DNA of 64,000 nt from Schizophyllum amplum (taxonomy: Eukaryota; Basidiomycota; Agaricomycetes; Agaricales; Schizophyllaceae): the NCBI GenBank assembly GCA_007026445.1, contig VDMD01000001.1, positions 1,364,001 through 1,428,000 of the forward strand, read 5' to 3'. The notes beneath the pieces were generated by a model, which did not search any database, was not told where the DNA came from, and saw only the letters and a list, made by a program, of their open reading frames with translations. The position numbers were made by a program, and so were the translations under genes. Positions 48,461-60,560 of the stretch are shown here, in pieces (within the stretch, counting starts at the first letter, position 1; each line of letters opens with the position of its first letter).

Positions 48461-49587
48461 AGCCGCTTGCGCCAATCTGAAACTGCGGAGGGCAGCGGTT
48501 GGGCAAGGGGGTCGCCAGCCCACGCCCGTACCGTACCCGTACCGATGCTGTAAGTGAGCCGCCCTAGCTTCCCGCGTGCTGCGCTACTCCAAGTCTAGAT
48601 GTCGGTCCGTCGGAGGATGCACGTTGGATGCACGATCGATCCATAGTCGCAGATCACCAGGTGTGGCCACAACATGACCTAGCAGGGAAGGCTCTGACGG
48701 TAGTGAGTGCAGACTTGGTCTGTATCGCAAGCGCTGATTGGACTTTCGCATGTTGTTGTTTGTACACGAGCTTTGACACGCCATGACCCATAATGATGAT
48801 ATGCTTGAGCTTTTTGGGGCAACGGAGCTGACGAAGCTGTTGTCTGCATGTCAACGGCATGTCATTGTCAGGTTCTACACAACTCTCGCGTGGCGCGTCA
48901 GCGGGATTGACGCGCCGTATCGCTGGATCCCTTGATACGGAGTATCATTGCGCGTTGTTACGGTTGACGGCCACGGCCTTGGGTATCGAGAGTCATCAAG
49001 TATCCTTGGATCGTGCGGCTCTCTGACGATATTCCAGGAGCCTGTGCAGTAGCAACAAAGGCGACTCTGACTCTGAGCGCAAGCATCACCTCGTCGACAT
49101 ACCGTATGTCCTCTTTCATGACGGTCACGCCACGAATGGCGTCGCGAACACGATGTGTTTTGACGCGGAGGATCTGGCGGCTGCGCTGCCGCAAGCGCGC
49201 GCCGGTCACCAGTTGCGTAAATTGTAACGGCATGCGCACGGATTCAGGGCCAGTCGATCTCATCTTCATCTTATTGACAGCGTGCCAACAAACAAGGGAA
49301 GGGTTGCTCTATTCAGTAACTCCAGATTAGGCTGTCCGCGCCTCCAGGCGGTTGCGACTTATGAAGAACAGGAAAGCTGATGCGCGTCCCCTGTCCTCCT
49401 CCTGCGCGACAAGCATTCCCTCCTCCCTTCGCGCTTTACAGACGGTCGATCTTCCTGCTATTCGCGTCGCACGCAGCAACCGGAAGCGTCATCGCTCTTC
49501 GAAAGTTTAGTGCGATCCGCGCTTTTGTTGCGTCCACGGCGGGGCATTCATATCCCTCCGGAGCGTTCTTTGACCGCGCTGACCCCA
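48461..49587. other. No gene recognised (about 1.1 kb); small GC-rich inverted repeat
   Basis: No coding region is supported. At 48893-48917 GGCGCGTCA and TGACGCGCC form a perfect 9-bp inverted repeat around a 7-base loop, followed by a second small one (GTATC...GATAC). The part after about 49380 is probably promoter and 5' UTR of the Mei2-like gene. Confidence 0.4.
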
Positions 49588-51962
49588 TGGTCTCCACCGC
49601 TGGACATGGCAAGGGGATTTCCCAACGCGTCGGCACCCCTTTGCCTGCCGGCGGTCCCCGCACGGAAGACTCGTGGAGGGTGCGTCTGCTGGGGATTACC
49701 TTTGCTGGCCACATGCATATCTGACTGTATTCACAGGCGGAGGCACAGAGGTATATATCTCAGTGCTCACATGTACGCCACGGCACTCACTTTCGCCATG
49801 TCTCTCCTCCCCTCCAGTGCCGATCCTCAGCCCGTCGTGAAGCTTCCGAAGCCTGCGAAACGTCACGTCCAGCAATCGGCTTCCCTGCCAAGTATCCAGT
49901 CAGTTCGCGAGTTTCACGCTTGTGCTTCCATCTTGGTCCTGACCCCCATCTTCTTTCTTGAAAGCATCCCCAAGCGCCCAGCGTCGTGCAGCGCCCTTCC
50001 CTCGCCCCCGTACTCGATTATGAGCGACTCCAGCCCGTCTGCCTTCCACGACATGTCCCTACACCGCGCGACCGCGGCCACGGATGCGCTCTCGCAGCAC
50101 ATCGCGTCGCCCCACGCCCATCACGTCCATGGCGGAGATGGCACGAACAACAAGGTCCTCATGACGCCTCCCCTGACGCCCTCGTCTACTGTGCGTACGA
50201 CGAGCATTGGTTCCACATACACGGACGAGGATGTCGAAGAAGTGCTTCCTGAGGGCGCGAACAACATGACACGCATTGTAGTGGTTAGTCCTTTATTTGC
50301 TCGTATGTACGTGGTCTCACCCTCTGCTACAGGCGCCGGGCAGCGGCGGGAGAGACGACGCGTCTCATGAGCAGCATTTTGTGGACGTGCGGTGGAAATT
50401 TGGTCCAGGGGACTACGCCAGCGAGACAAAGGCATCCTCTACGCCGCTTGTCACGCCCCGCGGTCCGAGCGACCTTCCCCCCAGCTTTGTCCCGCGACAA
50501 CTCTCTGCGTCTTCGTCGGCTTCCTTTATCCCACAGGCTCGCGCGGGCGGGCCCAAGCCGTTCATTCCCAATCAGCACTTCATGTCGCCGCCGGTCGAGA
50601 GATATGACAACGCTCAAGTCGCAGATGCGGGATATACGATGCTTTCTCATCCGAACGCTGGCGACCTCCGCGCTTTCATGCATCCGTGCTTCCAACAGGC
50701 ACCCGAGCACTCGAGCTTCTCTCCACCGATCCCACAACAGCAGCAGCAGCAGCAGCACCCTATATTCTACCAGGGCGTCCCCATGTCGCCTCAGCTTCAG
50801 CATGCATCTATATACTACCCCTCCCACCCCGCGCAATATGTCCCGACCGGCGTTCACTGCGCTCCGGGATCGCCGCCCATGCAGTTCGACCAGCCGCGTC
50901 CGTTCATGATGCCGCCTATGCATTACGGGCAGCCGATCCAGTACTTCGGTGGCTATTCTCATGGCATCCCTGGGCCTGGGCCCATGCCCGAGCAAGCGCC
51001 ATTCTGGGACGTGACTCCGCCCGCACCCATGATGCAGCCACCGATGGGCTTCATTCCGGACGATATCCTCTACAACCCTGCTCATCCGCACGCGCCCAAG
51101 GCTCCCTATCCGTTCTCAGATGAGGGTCTTCTGCACGAAGGCGCCGAGGGGAAGCGCCGAACGTCACCGCCGCGAGGACTGCGTCGCAAGCATGGGCCGA
51201 ACTCGCGAAGCCGCGACCCCGGCGTCACTGCGGAGCACAACCAACTCAACCTCGACCGCATCGAGCAGGGGCTCGACACGCGCACGACGGTCATGATCAA
51301 GAACATCCCCAACAAAATGAAGGACACCTGCCTCGAGGAGTTCATCGCTAAGGTGTGCCCGCGGAAGATCGATTTTATGTATCTCAGGGTGGATTTCTCA
51401 AACGGTGAGCTTCGTGCGCTTGATATTCGTCTTCGATGGCTCATGTCTTGGGCAGGCTGCAACGTCGGCTACGCTTGCGTCAACTTCATCGACGTGAAGG
51501 ACCTGTTGTACTTCGCCAAATCATGCTTGGGGAAGAAATGGTACGTCTCTCTGGCCTATCAGAAATTTGGTCACTGACGCCACTACAGGGGTCTCTGTCA
51601 TTCAGAGAAGGTTCTTCACATGTGCTATGCCAACTACCAGTAAGTGCGCTGCGCGATCACGTTTCGTAGTTTCTCACTCGACCCACAGAGGCAAGGAGGC
51701 TCTCGTGGAGAAGTTCAAGAACTCCGGCATCATGGAAATGAAGGAGGAGTGGCGTCCGCGCATCTACCACTCCTCTGGCCCAAACCAGGGCTTGTCGGAA
51801 GAGTTCCCGAGGCCGACCCATCTGCGTCGCAAGGAGCGGAGCTCCCTGAACCGTACGCTGTACACGCCGATTGAGGGCTCCGGTCTCGATACTGCGCCTG
51901 GGTTTCGTCGGGGCATGCGCCTGCTGACCACACCTCACGCCATGGACGTGACCGTCGATTAG
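49588..51962 (+). CDS. Mei2-like RNA-binding protein with C-terminal RRM
   Basis: The C-terminal exons encode the special RRM of Mei2-type proteins: RTTVMIKNIPNKMKDTCLEE, KIDFMYLRVDFSNG, CNVGYACVNFIDVKDLLYFA and SEKVLHMCYANYQGKEALVE, ending FKNSGIMEMKEEWRPRIYHS. In fission yeast Mei2 this RRM binds meiRNA and is needed for meiosis; homologues here are probably regulators of development. The rest is long, Pro/Ser/Gln/Met-rich and disordered, with a run of seven Gln (50735-50755). The start is uncertain. Splicing 49588-49680, 49738-49770, about 49824-49891 and 49964 onward gives MVSTAGHGKGISQRVGTPLP, with PVVKLPKPAKRHVQQSASLP further on. ATG 49798 and ATG 50022 are alternatives. Introns near 50280-50332, 51404-51456, 51540-51590 and 51643-51687 are well supported. 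Confidence 0.85.
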
Positions 51963-52183
51963 TCCTCATCCGCGGCTTGCTGACTGCATAGCATTCCACT
52001 GGCTACCTGCTTCTATCCTGTCTTCTGTGTGCTGTAACCTTGCTTTATATATATTTCTATTTGAGCTGTAGGGGTCCTTCCTCACACACGACGTGCTCTG
52101 TAATAATGTATGTTTCGTCAATCCTGCTTGTTATCGCTGCCTTCTCGGTTATATGTTTGATTATATATCGCTCTGTACTCGCT
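51963..52183 (+). other. 3' flank of the Mei2-like gene
   Basis: This is T-rich DNA with TATATATA (about 52045) and several short AT tracts, consistent with a 3' UTR and polyadenylation region. No reading frame of note. Confidence 0.5.
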
Positions 52184-52590
52184 CTAGTACTTGCTGTGTA
52201 TGAGGTTTAGTGTGTTATATAGGACTTGGTTTTGCGCATCGGTCTCCCGCAGTGTCACTGTCTGTACTACCTGTTGTTCGAGAGTTGCAGGTCCAATATC
52301 AACTTGGACACGTGAATGTTGCGTGATCTTATCGGTCCGAGACGTGGCATCAAAATGGTGTTCCTGAAAGTTCCCACGAACCACCATGTAGCATGGCACC
52401 GGTGCACCCTGCATATCGAACGTCGACTGTGAAGATCTTCCGAAGTGTGCTCTTTCGCATACGACAACGAGCCTCGAAGGTCCTGTGAACTCAGCCACTT
52501 TCTTATATACCTGCTGCGCCCTGAGAACGGCCAGAACCCTAGCGCTGATGCCGTCTTGATAGACGGCGGAGTCGTGGACCCGCGCTCGTT
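52184..52590 (-). other. Open reading frame without a start codon, unassigned
   Basis: A minus-strand frame is open from about 52590 to a stop at 52184-52186, about 130 codons. It has balanced composition and ordered-looking sequence (DGISARVLAVLRAQQVYKKV, FTGPSRLVVVCERAHF, YMVVRGNFQEHHFDATSRTD, VQTVTLRETDAQNQVLYNTL). No ATG lies near its 5' end; the first is internal (MQGAPVPCYM). Its upstream side abuts the promoter of the transporter gene. It could be a relic, the last exon of a gene whose 5' part was lost, or chance. No family recognised. Confidence 0.35.
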
Positions 52591-52677
52591 ACTATAAGAG
52601 GCTTGCGGAAGTTTTCGACAACGCGCAGACGAGGCCTTGTCTCCAGCCACCATCTCACTTTTGCTGACCGGGCACCA

Positions 52678-54229
52678 TGGACGCGCCGAGCACACTCAAG
52701 CCCGCCGAGGTCGCGCTCGCGATGGTGAACCACGGTATAGCAAAACACGCCGAGCGCTGGGACAGGACCTTCTTCAAGGCGGTGAGTACGCAGGTCAGAT
52801 CCAAACGTGTGTCTAAAGGCTGCTGGGACCAGGTCCTCGCGGGTGTCATGCTCTCCTTCGGCGGGCTGCTGAGCGAGGTCGTCGGCGGTGGCTCCGCGGG
52901 GTTGACGGCAAGCAACCCCGGGCTTGTCAAAGCACTCAGCGGCTTTGTGTTCCCTGTCGGCCTTGTCATGTAAGTCGATCTATTGGCTTGCGTGGCCCGT
53001 CATTAACATTCATGGGTGCCAGGATCGTGCTACAGGGCCATGAGCTGGTGACGAGCAATATGATGGTGCGTCAGCAGGCGCTCCGACCCCGACGCCGGAC
53101 GCGCATTGAATATGGTGCACCCGTCAGGTGTTCCCTATGGCTTTTTTGAAGCGCGCGGTGCCGTGGTGGGGGCTGCCTCTGAACTGGATCATCGGTGCGT
53201 CCGGGTGTCTTCAGCGTGCTAAAAACGGCGCTGAATGGGGGCGCGTGACATGCAGTATTCTTTGGCAACCTTGTCGGCAGTCTCTTCTTCGGCGCCATCC
53301 TCGTTAAATGTGCGTATTGAGTGAGGAGCGCCCAGGCTGCATATTCGCTGACTAGACTTTTAGATAGTGGCATTTTTGAGGCTGACCCATACCACGCATA
53401 CGCTCAAACGTTTGCCTTGTAGGTGCATAATCCGATATGCGACTGTTAGGCTGAGGATCTTACAAAGGAAGAAGGCGGCGGACCCCGAGTGGCACCAGAT
53501 CTTCCTTCGCGGCATCGGGTGCAATTGGCTAGTCTGCGTTGCCGTTTGGGTATGTCGGCGCTCACTCACTACGAGGCCTGGACTGACAACGCGTAGCAAG
53601 CTGCTGGTGCGCGGGACACGATTTCGAAGGTTTGTGGTCCCATCTCTTCCAGTTTGTCTTTCTCAAGGTCATCAGATATTTGCGATTTGGATTCCTATTT
53701 GGGTATGCATCCAGTTGCTCTTCGAAGATCTCTCCTAAGTTGGTGCAGGTCTTTGTAGCCTGTTCATTTGACCACGGTGCGCTGAGTACGAGCCCTCAGT
53801 CATTCATGCCTGACCGTGTTTACTAGTCGTTGCAAATATGTTTGCCGTCCCACTTGGTATCATGCTTGGTGCCGATGTCAGTTTCCGATTTGGGGGGGCC
53901 CTTTCTTTAGCTAATAAAATTCAGATGTCTGTAACGGAGTATATCAGGAAGTGTGTCTACCATACCCATCACCCGGTCCTCTATGGCTGACTGCGTTCCT
54001 TAGATCGTTGTTCGCTGCATTCTTCGGCAACATCCTCGGCGCGCTGATCGTGGGCCTCCCAGCGGTCTACTTTTGGCTGGACGACTACAAGGTCGATGGC
54101 CTGCGCGATGTGGAACAGGGCGAAGCTATGAATGATGTGGAGATGATTAATTCTCATTCTCGTGCGTCCGGTAGCAGCGCCGCAGTGGTCGTTGAACACC
54201 ACTCGGACCTCTCCACAAGGAAGCATTAG
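52678..54229 (+). CDS. Formate/nitrite transporter (FNT) family protein
   Basis: The spliced protein has six membrane helices and FNT landmarks: KPAEVALAMVNHGIAKHAER, VLAGVMLSFGGLLSEVVGGG, LSGFVFPVGLVMIVLQGHEL with VTSNMM (TSNMM is the usual Omega-loop region), LNWIIVFFGNLVGSLFFGAI, LRGIGCNWLVCVAVW with the GCNWLV block, FAIWIPIW, VANMFAVPLGIMLGADMSVT and FAAFFGNILGALIVGLPAVY. FNT channels move formate, nitrite, lactate or similar monovalent anions. About ten introns (40-60 nt) split it, for example 52782-52834, 52970-53022, 53195-53252, 53634-53670, 53705-53750 and 53784-53829. The small exons around FAIWIPIW and VFVACSFDHV are each about 25-35 nt. The C-terminus is acidic and Ser-rich. All helices are intact, so the copy looks functional; substrate not determinable. 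Confidence 0.87.
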
Positions 54230-55295
54230 GCCGTAGAAGGAAGGCCCATTATTTTTTAGGTAAAGCTCTGACTCTGCACGAAACCTGTACCGACGCGCTA
54301 TTGGACAGATTTAAGGACATGCTTATCCCTCAACGGACCATGCATCTGACGATCCTCAACGACTCTTCGTGTGTTAGTTGTGTAGGGTAGCGTTCAACGT
54401 TTGTCTATGTACTGAGAAAGAGGCTGATACGGGAGCGAGGGAGAGCCAAGGGGAGCAGGATGAGAGCAATCAGCAGCTGGACACTGTTGCTTCCGGTGTC
54501 GAGGGAGGCGACGGCAGCCCAGTGCCATTGAGTGACTGCCGCTCGATGTACGAACGTTCTGATACACGCGCAGGTAACTGTGCCTCAACAACGAGAAAGG
54601 GCACGAGCGCGTCGGCAAAGGTCCTGTGATGTGCGGTGGCCGGTGTCGGCGGGGCGATGGGTCGGAGTCCCGAGCCGAGGCCCGGTATACCGTATGCATC
54701 ATTGTGTCGCCGCCTTGTCTCCTTGGCCTGCTATAGTCCCCCCTAGGTTGCCTGCTACCCAGCAAGATGTGTGGACTCTAGGTGTACATTATTGGCGCAC
54801 GGGTCTAAGGTCTTGGATATGCGCCCTCCAAGATCAATTCCGGGCGACGAAGCGCTACCGAGACCACCTCCCGAGTTGCCGCGCCATCGCAGTTCCAGTA
54901 TCCTCCTGATTGCTGGTCTGTCAATCAGCCCTCATTGCAATGTATGGATCGCGAGGACATCGATGATGATGGGTAGAGCGACCTGCCCATTTTGGATAAT
55001 TGTGTATCAACAGTCACAGGATCAGGTGAATATGCCGTTCGCTTCTCTAGTAGAAGTCCTGAGCTAGCAGCGAAACTGGGACACCTCGCGTCAACGACGC
55101 ATGAACCTTGCGTCGGTAAGACCGATAGAACGATGCGTGTAGCGATTCACGGAGCGTGCAGCTATTTCATCCGTTGTGCTGCCGAGTTGCACAGTCGCCG
55201 CGCACCGTCTCTACCGCTGAGTACTGAGACTAGCCAAACTTGTCAATATGGTTCATGTATTTCAGCATACTTGAATGAAGCCTGCGGAATCCGCT
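54230..55295. other. Convergent intergenic region (about 1.1 kb), no gene recognised
   Basis: This lies between the 3' ends of the transporter (+) and the S41 peptidase (-). Frames are short and without motifs. No repeat was noticed. Confidence 0.4.
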
Positions 55296-58200
55296 CTATC
55301 CTGACGATTGCTGCGCGATGAAACTAAGCTTCTTTGAGAACGCCAGGCCAGCAACATGTGCCCAGAGGACTTCCGGTTTATTCACCCTACGATGCGCACA
55401 TCAAGGCCGAGATCGCAAGTTACATGAACCGAGTACTCACATGTCGAAGCTTACAGGCAAGTTGATGTCCGCTGGGTGATCTTGCCATTCTGCGGCGGGC
55501 GAATCAAAACAAGCGGCGGACTCTCAATTAACGTCCTACCTTCAGGCTCCAACGGGTCGTCAATCCCGTAGCCAAGCCTCCAAGTTATACCTTGCACGCT
55601 GTTTGTCAAGCTTGAAAAGTTTCAGCGAGAGGACATATGCAGTCAGTAAGAGATACCGAACGTACAAATCGGGCGGCGAAAGAGTGTTGTTTTTCAGTTT
55701 CGCGCTCTAGAGTTGGCAGGTCAGTCGCGTTCGCAAATCATTGTAATTCCGAAATATGACGGACCTTGACTTCCGTGTCCATTGTGCTGAAGTCGGTCGA
55801 CTGCCCGCCAACCACGCCGCAGTACTGTTGCGCCCTATCTGCACTGCCGCCGTAGACCAACGTACGCACGCCCTCCTCTTTGGCCATAGTAATCTGCAGA
55901 GCGCCCACATCTTTAGCATTCCGGTCGCGTCATCGTCACTAGCGGAACATGGCGCACACTAAAGAGGGAGCACGAGCTCGCGCATCGCCCGTTCGACATG
56001 ATGATTACGTTCTCGGGCTCGAAGAGCGCCTCTGTGGGCGGGTCCATGTCGAAAGGCTGGCATTCCTGGCCCATCCTAAAGAAGCGCATTGATTGAGTCC
56101 CAGTCCTTGCCGGTAGCGTGGAGGTCTCACCTCTGACTAAAAGCATCTGCGTGACCATTGATCACGACCTCCTCAGGCTCAAGCCAGTCAGACTCAGCAG
56201 GGAAGGGCTGATGTGTGGCATTTCGCCATTGAGCGGGGTTGTAGAGAAGATGTTCCTGCCACTGTCGTCAATCCCTCGCAGGTCAGACGAATGGGCGAAG
56301 ACAAGGCACACCTCTGGGTCACCACCTTCAGTGATACGTCTGACGATAAGTTGAGCCAGCGGCCCTGCTCGCGTCGTTGTGTCTAATCCGGCTTGGGGTT
56401 CGGAGGTAGGCTTTCTGCCAACGATCTGGGATGACGCTTGTGAAAGATCTGGGCAACAAACCGACAAAAATGACGAACGATGCGATGCAGCCACTAACGT
56501 TCAGGAGGATTAGTCGATCGTCTACTTAAGCTACCAGACGCATTGACGACTTACATGCGCTATGCAAATGTATCCTGTCGATCAGTGTTAGAGTTAGACC
56601 GTCTCCATATAGGACGTGGCCACGCACCTCCACCATTGTTGGTCTAGAAAACAGAGAGAAGGATGGCTGTCACAGCACACGATATCGCCAAGCATGAATG
56701 GTCCTCACCACGTCCACGATCAGGTTAGATGCACCTCGCGCTTTCAGCGCGACCAGTCCGTAGAGCAGACTCTCCTGGAAAGCGGTGAAGTTTGGAGCAG
56801 AAAAGCTTCCGAGGGCAAGAACGCCCGTCTGTGAATCGTCTAGCATGAAGAACTGGGCAACGCTATAGCTCTCATTCAGCGCAGGCGTCGACGGACGCAT
56901 CGTCACAGGCAGAGCAAGGTCCGCGTACGGCGCCCCGTCCATGATGACGCTCATGCCGTGCCGGCGGTCGCGCACCGGGAGTGCGGGCTGTTGCTGGACG
57001 CGGGCGTATGGCGCGGTCGCATCTTGCTCAGATGCTGTCCGTATTCAGCGCGCGGGTCGACTATGCTGGAACGGGGTTGAGACTCACCCAGTCCAGACTC
57101 ATACGCATCTCTCCCGTTCGTATGGTTCGTCGCAACACAATTATTAGCCCTATATGAGGCGCTGTCCGTAAAGTTGACTGCGCCAGCGCTGAAACGAGAG
57201 CGATATGGAAGCTGGATGAATTAATGAGAAGAAGTTGGGCTGACGATTCGAGAGGGGCTTACGGTGAGAGCAGTAGTACCAGTCTCATTCGTTAGACGTA
57301 GTATGAGGTCCACGGAGTCCAGGAGCGGGTGCGTCAGCTGTGCAAAATTGCCCATCATGTAATCCCATCCTGACGATGCACGATATGATGCAAAGAAACT
57401 ATGTCGCCTGTAAGAGAGTGATGCGGGTTGCATATGGCGGACCGTGACGAACCCGTTCTGCCTCGTAGTAAATGCTTGGTAGCCTCCGGCAATCTCAGCG
57501 TTCGCGTCGATCGCGACCCAAGGATCAGCGCCGTTAATGGCAAGCACGCGGGCTCCGGACAGCTGTAGCAGACGTTATGAATGAGTCTTAGAGTTAGCAA
57601 CGAGCCGCAGCGTACTCTGTGTAATTTGCCCTTCAGGTCGCCTGGAAGCGCCTCCTGCCAGAACGAGATTTCTTCACCAAACTCGGCAGTCGCTACGTCA
57701 AATGCCTCGGGGGCGATCTGAACGTCGTGCCCGTTTACCAGTACGAGAGGGATCGGCAGGTACGTCACGTAAAGAGCTGCCTTGGTGCGTGAACCGTATG
57801 GTTCTTGAGGTGCAAACGGACGTACAATCGTAGCATAGGTTGTACACGCCGCAGTGCTGAAGGTAGGCCGTCAGGGCAAGGCAGGAAGCAGCTTCAGCTA
57901 CGCGCACTTACGCCGTCGTTGACAAGTTTGAATGACCTATACATGTCGAGGTGAAAGTCGAAGTCGGACGCGTACTCTGAGGCGCCTATCCTCGCAAGGT
58001 CACGAGCAAGATCTTCGTGAACCTGGTCTTCAAAAGGCTCTGGGGCATGAATCTGGTAGTTCGTCGAGGTATGGAAAGCGAGCGTCTTGTTGACGACCTC
58101 GATGACCTGACGAACGGGTCAGAATACGGGTGGAAACCGGTGGCGATTTACTATGGTCCTAGCTTCAAGCAAAATGTTGCGCATTCAAATGCAAGTAGTT

Positions 58201-58405
58201 AAAGAGTCATCTACGGGAGGATGTAGATACGTACATTGGCCTTCACGACGGGGTCGACCGGAAAGGAGCGCAGGCAGGCGCGTGCTTCCGATGGCAGCAC
58301 CCAAGTCTTACCAGCAACTTCTGCGCACGCATCGTAGGCATAAGCAGAAGCCAGTATTGAGACCCAGAACAGAGCTCGGAAAAGCGACGCCTGCGGGGGC
58401 ATCAT
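55296..58405 (-). CDS. Secreted peptidase S41 family protein (fungal CPAF-like)
   Basis: The protein starts with a signal peptide (MMPPQASLFRALFWVSILAS, then AYAYDACAEV). The N-terminal part reads DDLARIGASEYASDFDFHLD-like sequence and RSFKLVNDGHCGVYN, then FVTYLPIPLVLVNGHDVQIA and SGARVLAINGADPWVAIDAN (a PDZ-like region). Further on are VDLILRLTNETGTTALT, ALPVRDRRHGMSVIMDGAPY and DDSQTGVLALGSFSAPNFTA. The S41 core follows: KARGASNLIVDV with NNGGG, then FEPENVIIMSNGRCASSCSL with the catalytic Ser region, ITMAKEEGVRTLVYGG and GIDDPLEPEEWQDHPADINL. It ends VAGLAFSKKLSFIAQQSSG at TAG (55296-55298). About 17 introns split it, many needing exact choice. Family members cleave C-terminally; fungal substrates are unknown. 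The Ser motif and NNGGG are intact. Confidence 0.82.
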
Positions 58406-59073
58406 GGCGGGCGCAGACAAGGCGACTAGGTTCGGCAAGTTGCGAGGACAGCATTCAACTTGCTGAGCATTGTCACACGGTCCACTCCGCGAGGTTTCTG
58501 GAACAAAACCTATGCTGAAAGCGAGCTGCAGCTGGAAGGCCTCTCTTGCTCAGGCTGGTTCAGATATGCACTGAATATGTTGCTTCCCACCGTAGAGGCC
58601 GCGAAGTGCGCGATATTCCCGGGTCGAACTCTGGGGAACTTCTGGCTTCTGGACGGTGTTTCTTTGGGAACTTTCTTGTCCGTTCCATGTCCGCGCGCTG
58701 TGTTGCCGTGCTCCAGGGTACAGCATATACCCCCGAAGGACGTATTGCTGCTAGCGACCAACCGAATTATCTGAACCTTCTGGATCGTCATCTGCGTGTC
58801 AATGGGTCCAAAGAACACGCAGGCAGCGACAGGCATGACTCCATCCCGCCGTCTCAGTAGCCTTCATTCAACTTCTTCATGAACTCTAACGAATAGTCGT
58901 TGCCTCATACGTGACGCTGGTGTCGCTCGCGGCTCAATAGCCTCTATGACGGCGTGCCGAGGTAGTTTATATACCTGCGATTCCGGATGGCCGCCTCCAC
59001 CCGTCGTTCTTCCTCCCCCCGCCCCAAACTCCGTTAGCCCCAGCTACCCGAAGTTTCTGATATCACGAACATC
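58406..59073. promoter_or_regulatory. Divergent intergenic region between S41 peptidase and MARVEL-like genes
   Basis: These 668 bases should hold both promoters. TTTATATA (about 58966-58973) lies about 100 bases before the + gene's ATG and is a fair TATA element for it. No coding region is supported. Confidence 0.45.
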
Positions 59074-59901
59074 ATGGCATACCCAGACACGACTACGAAC
59101 AATGTCGGGTACTCCGGCGCGACTGCGTCTTACGACCATTCGCCTCTTCGCAAGGGGCTCTACACGTTGCTCGTCAGTAACATGCGGCTATGTTACTAGC
59201 AGACACGCTCACCCTTTCGCTCCAGCTGCTCTTGTCGCTCACGCTCTTCGGTCTCACCGTCACTCGCATCGTCCTTACAGAGTCCATCTACCCCAGAGGC
59301 TACTATGGTACGCATAACGCCGACGCTGTCGATTCGCTACTGAGTTATCTCGGTAGATCGCGTCATCGCTGAGCTCCTGGCCACTACCATCTTGACTGTG
59401 CCATGGACCCTTTACGCGTGCGTCCTTGACGCCGCCCTGCCCTTTCGACTTAGTACTCATGTCGCCCAGTCTTAATAGCCTTCGCCGGCGCGTCGACCGT
59501 GGTTTCGGCAGGAGCTTCTCTCACGAGCTCATCACCCTCGCCATCCTCTGGATTCTTTGGCTCGTGGGCGCAGCTGTCGCTACTGTAAGTCTCGTTGCGC
59601 GCAGCAACTCGTAACTCGCACTCATGTCATTGTGCAGGCGCACTGGACCGACCTATACTCTTGCTGGTACCTCAGTTCCTGCCGCATCCTGACGGCCATC
59701 ACCGCGATCGCCTGGTCTGGGTTTGGTGTCATTACCGCCCTGCTCATCGCGAGCGCAGTTCTGGGGAGGATGAAGGGCGGGTTTGGCAGGCCGATGCACG
59801 CTCAGTACTCCACGCACGGTGCGCCGTACGAGGGTGCTCGTACCACGAACACTGCTAAACATGCAGAGGCCGGTGAGCCTCATGTCCGCGCTCAGGTGTA
59901 A
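59074..59901 (+). CDS. Four-helix MARVEL-like membrane protein
   Basis: Spliced exons give MAYPDTTTNNVGYSGATASY, DHSPLRKGLYTLL, then LLLSLTLFGLTVTRIVLTES (helix 1), YYDRVIAELLATTILTVPWT (helix 2), SHELITLAILWILWLVGAAV (helix 3) and CRILTAITAIAWSGFGVITA (helix 4). A hydrophilic tail follows, ending EPHVRAQV at TAA (59899-59901). Four spaced helices with short loops and cytosolic ends match the MARVEL domain, common in fungi as small membrane-organising proteins. Introns are about 59173-59221, 59308-59351, 59410-59460 and 59585-59638. No more specific function can be given. Helix 3 carries the charged-residue-flanked pattern (ELITLAILWILWLVG) typical of this fold. Confidence 0.75.
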
Positions 59902-60133
59902 AGAGTTTGTCGCCACGAGCGAGCAGGAACACAAATGCTGTGTATTTGCGCCGTACGAACTTTTATATACATTTACTTGCGATGTTCCGTCACGAGCTGT
60001 ATGAGTCTGTACTTATGAAGCATTTTCTGTTAGACCCGTGCGCGTGTTGCAGAACAAGCACAATAATGGAAGTTACCGAATGAATAACTAGCAATGACGA
60101 CGGTTAGAGCAGTCGGCGATTGAGTGAGCAATA

Positions 60134-60560
60134 GGGGCGTTCAGAGTTAAAACTTGCGCCTCCGGTTTGCGGTTTGGTTTGATCGGCAAAGTCCGAAGAC
60201 GACGCGCGCGACGCGACCATACGCGGCGACGCACCCACCATACGCGGCGACGGCGGGACGACGACGACGGCACACTCGGTGGCTCTCGGGATGCCTGGGA
60301 GCGTGGGTTCAATCGCGCACATAGCAGCTACAAATGCCCTGAGCATAATAATATTCAGCATCTCTCTCTCATGAGATACTATGAGTACATGGACGTTGAG
60401 CACGACAGCGGCGGCCGTCGTCGGAGAGCCTTCGCGACGACGCCGCCCCGCCGATGCTGGCGACGGTGCGTCGGGGCGCGTCGCGCGCGTCGCGTCTTCG
60501 GACTTTGCCGATCAAACCAAACCGCAAACCGGAGGCGCAAGTTTTAACTCTGAACGCCCC
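60134..60560. mobile_element. MITE-like non-autonomous DNA transposon with TA duplication and long inverted repeats
   Basis: The two ends are inverted repeats beginning GGGGCGTTCAGAGTTAAAAC. About 67 bases are identical at both ends (60134-60200 and 60494-60560), and similarity continues for some 15 more after a 2-base gap. Each end is flanked by TA (60132-60133 and 60561-60562), the target duplication of Tc1/mariner-type elements. The 427-bp element has a GC-rich interior with repeats of CCATACGCGGCGACG and no transposase gene. Near-identical arms suggest recent origin or insertion. The superfamily is inferred from the TA only. Confidence 0.85.

Noticed and set aside
50327..51091. 254-codon minus-strand frame opposite the Mei2-like gene
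   Set aside because: Arg/His-rich shadow of the Pro/Gln/Met-rich region; no motif, and the + strand gene explains the sequence.
60309..60330. GGTTCAATC sequence reminiscent of a tRNA T-arm
   Set aside because: No acceptor stem, anticodon arm or matching D-arm can be placed around it; it is inside the MITE.
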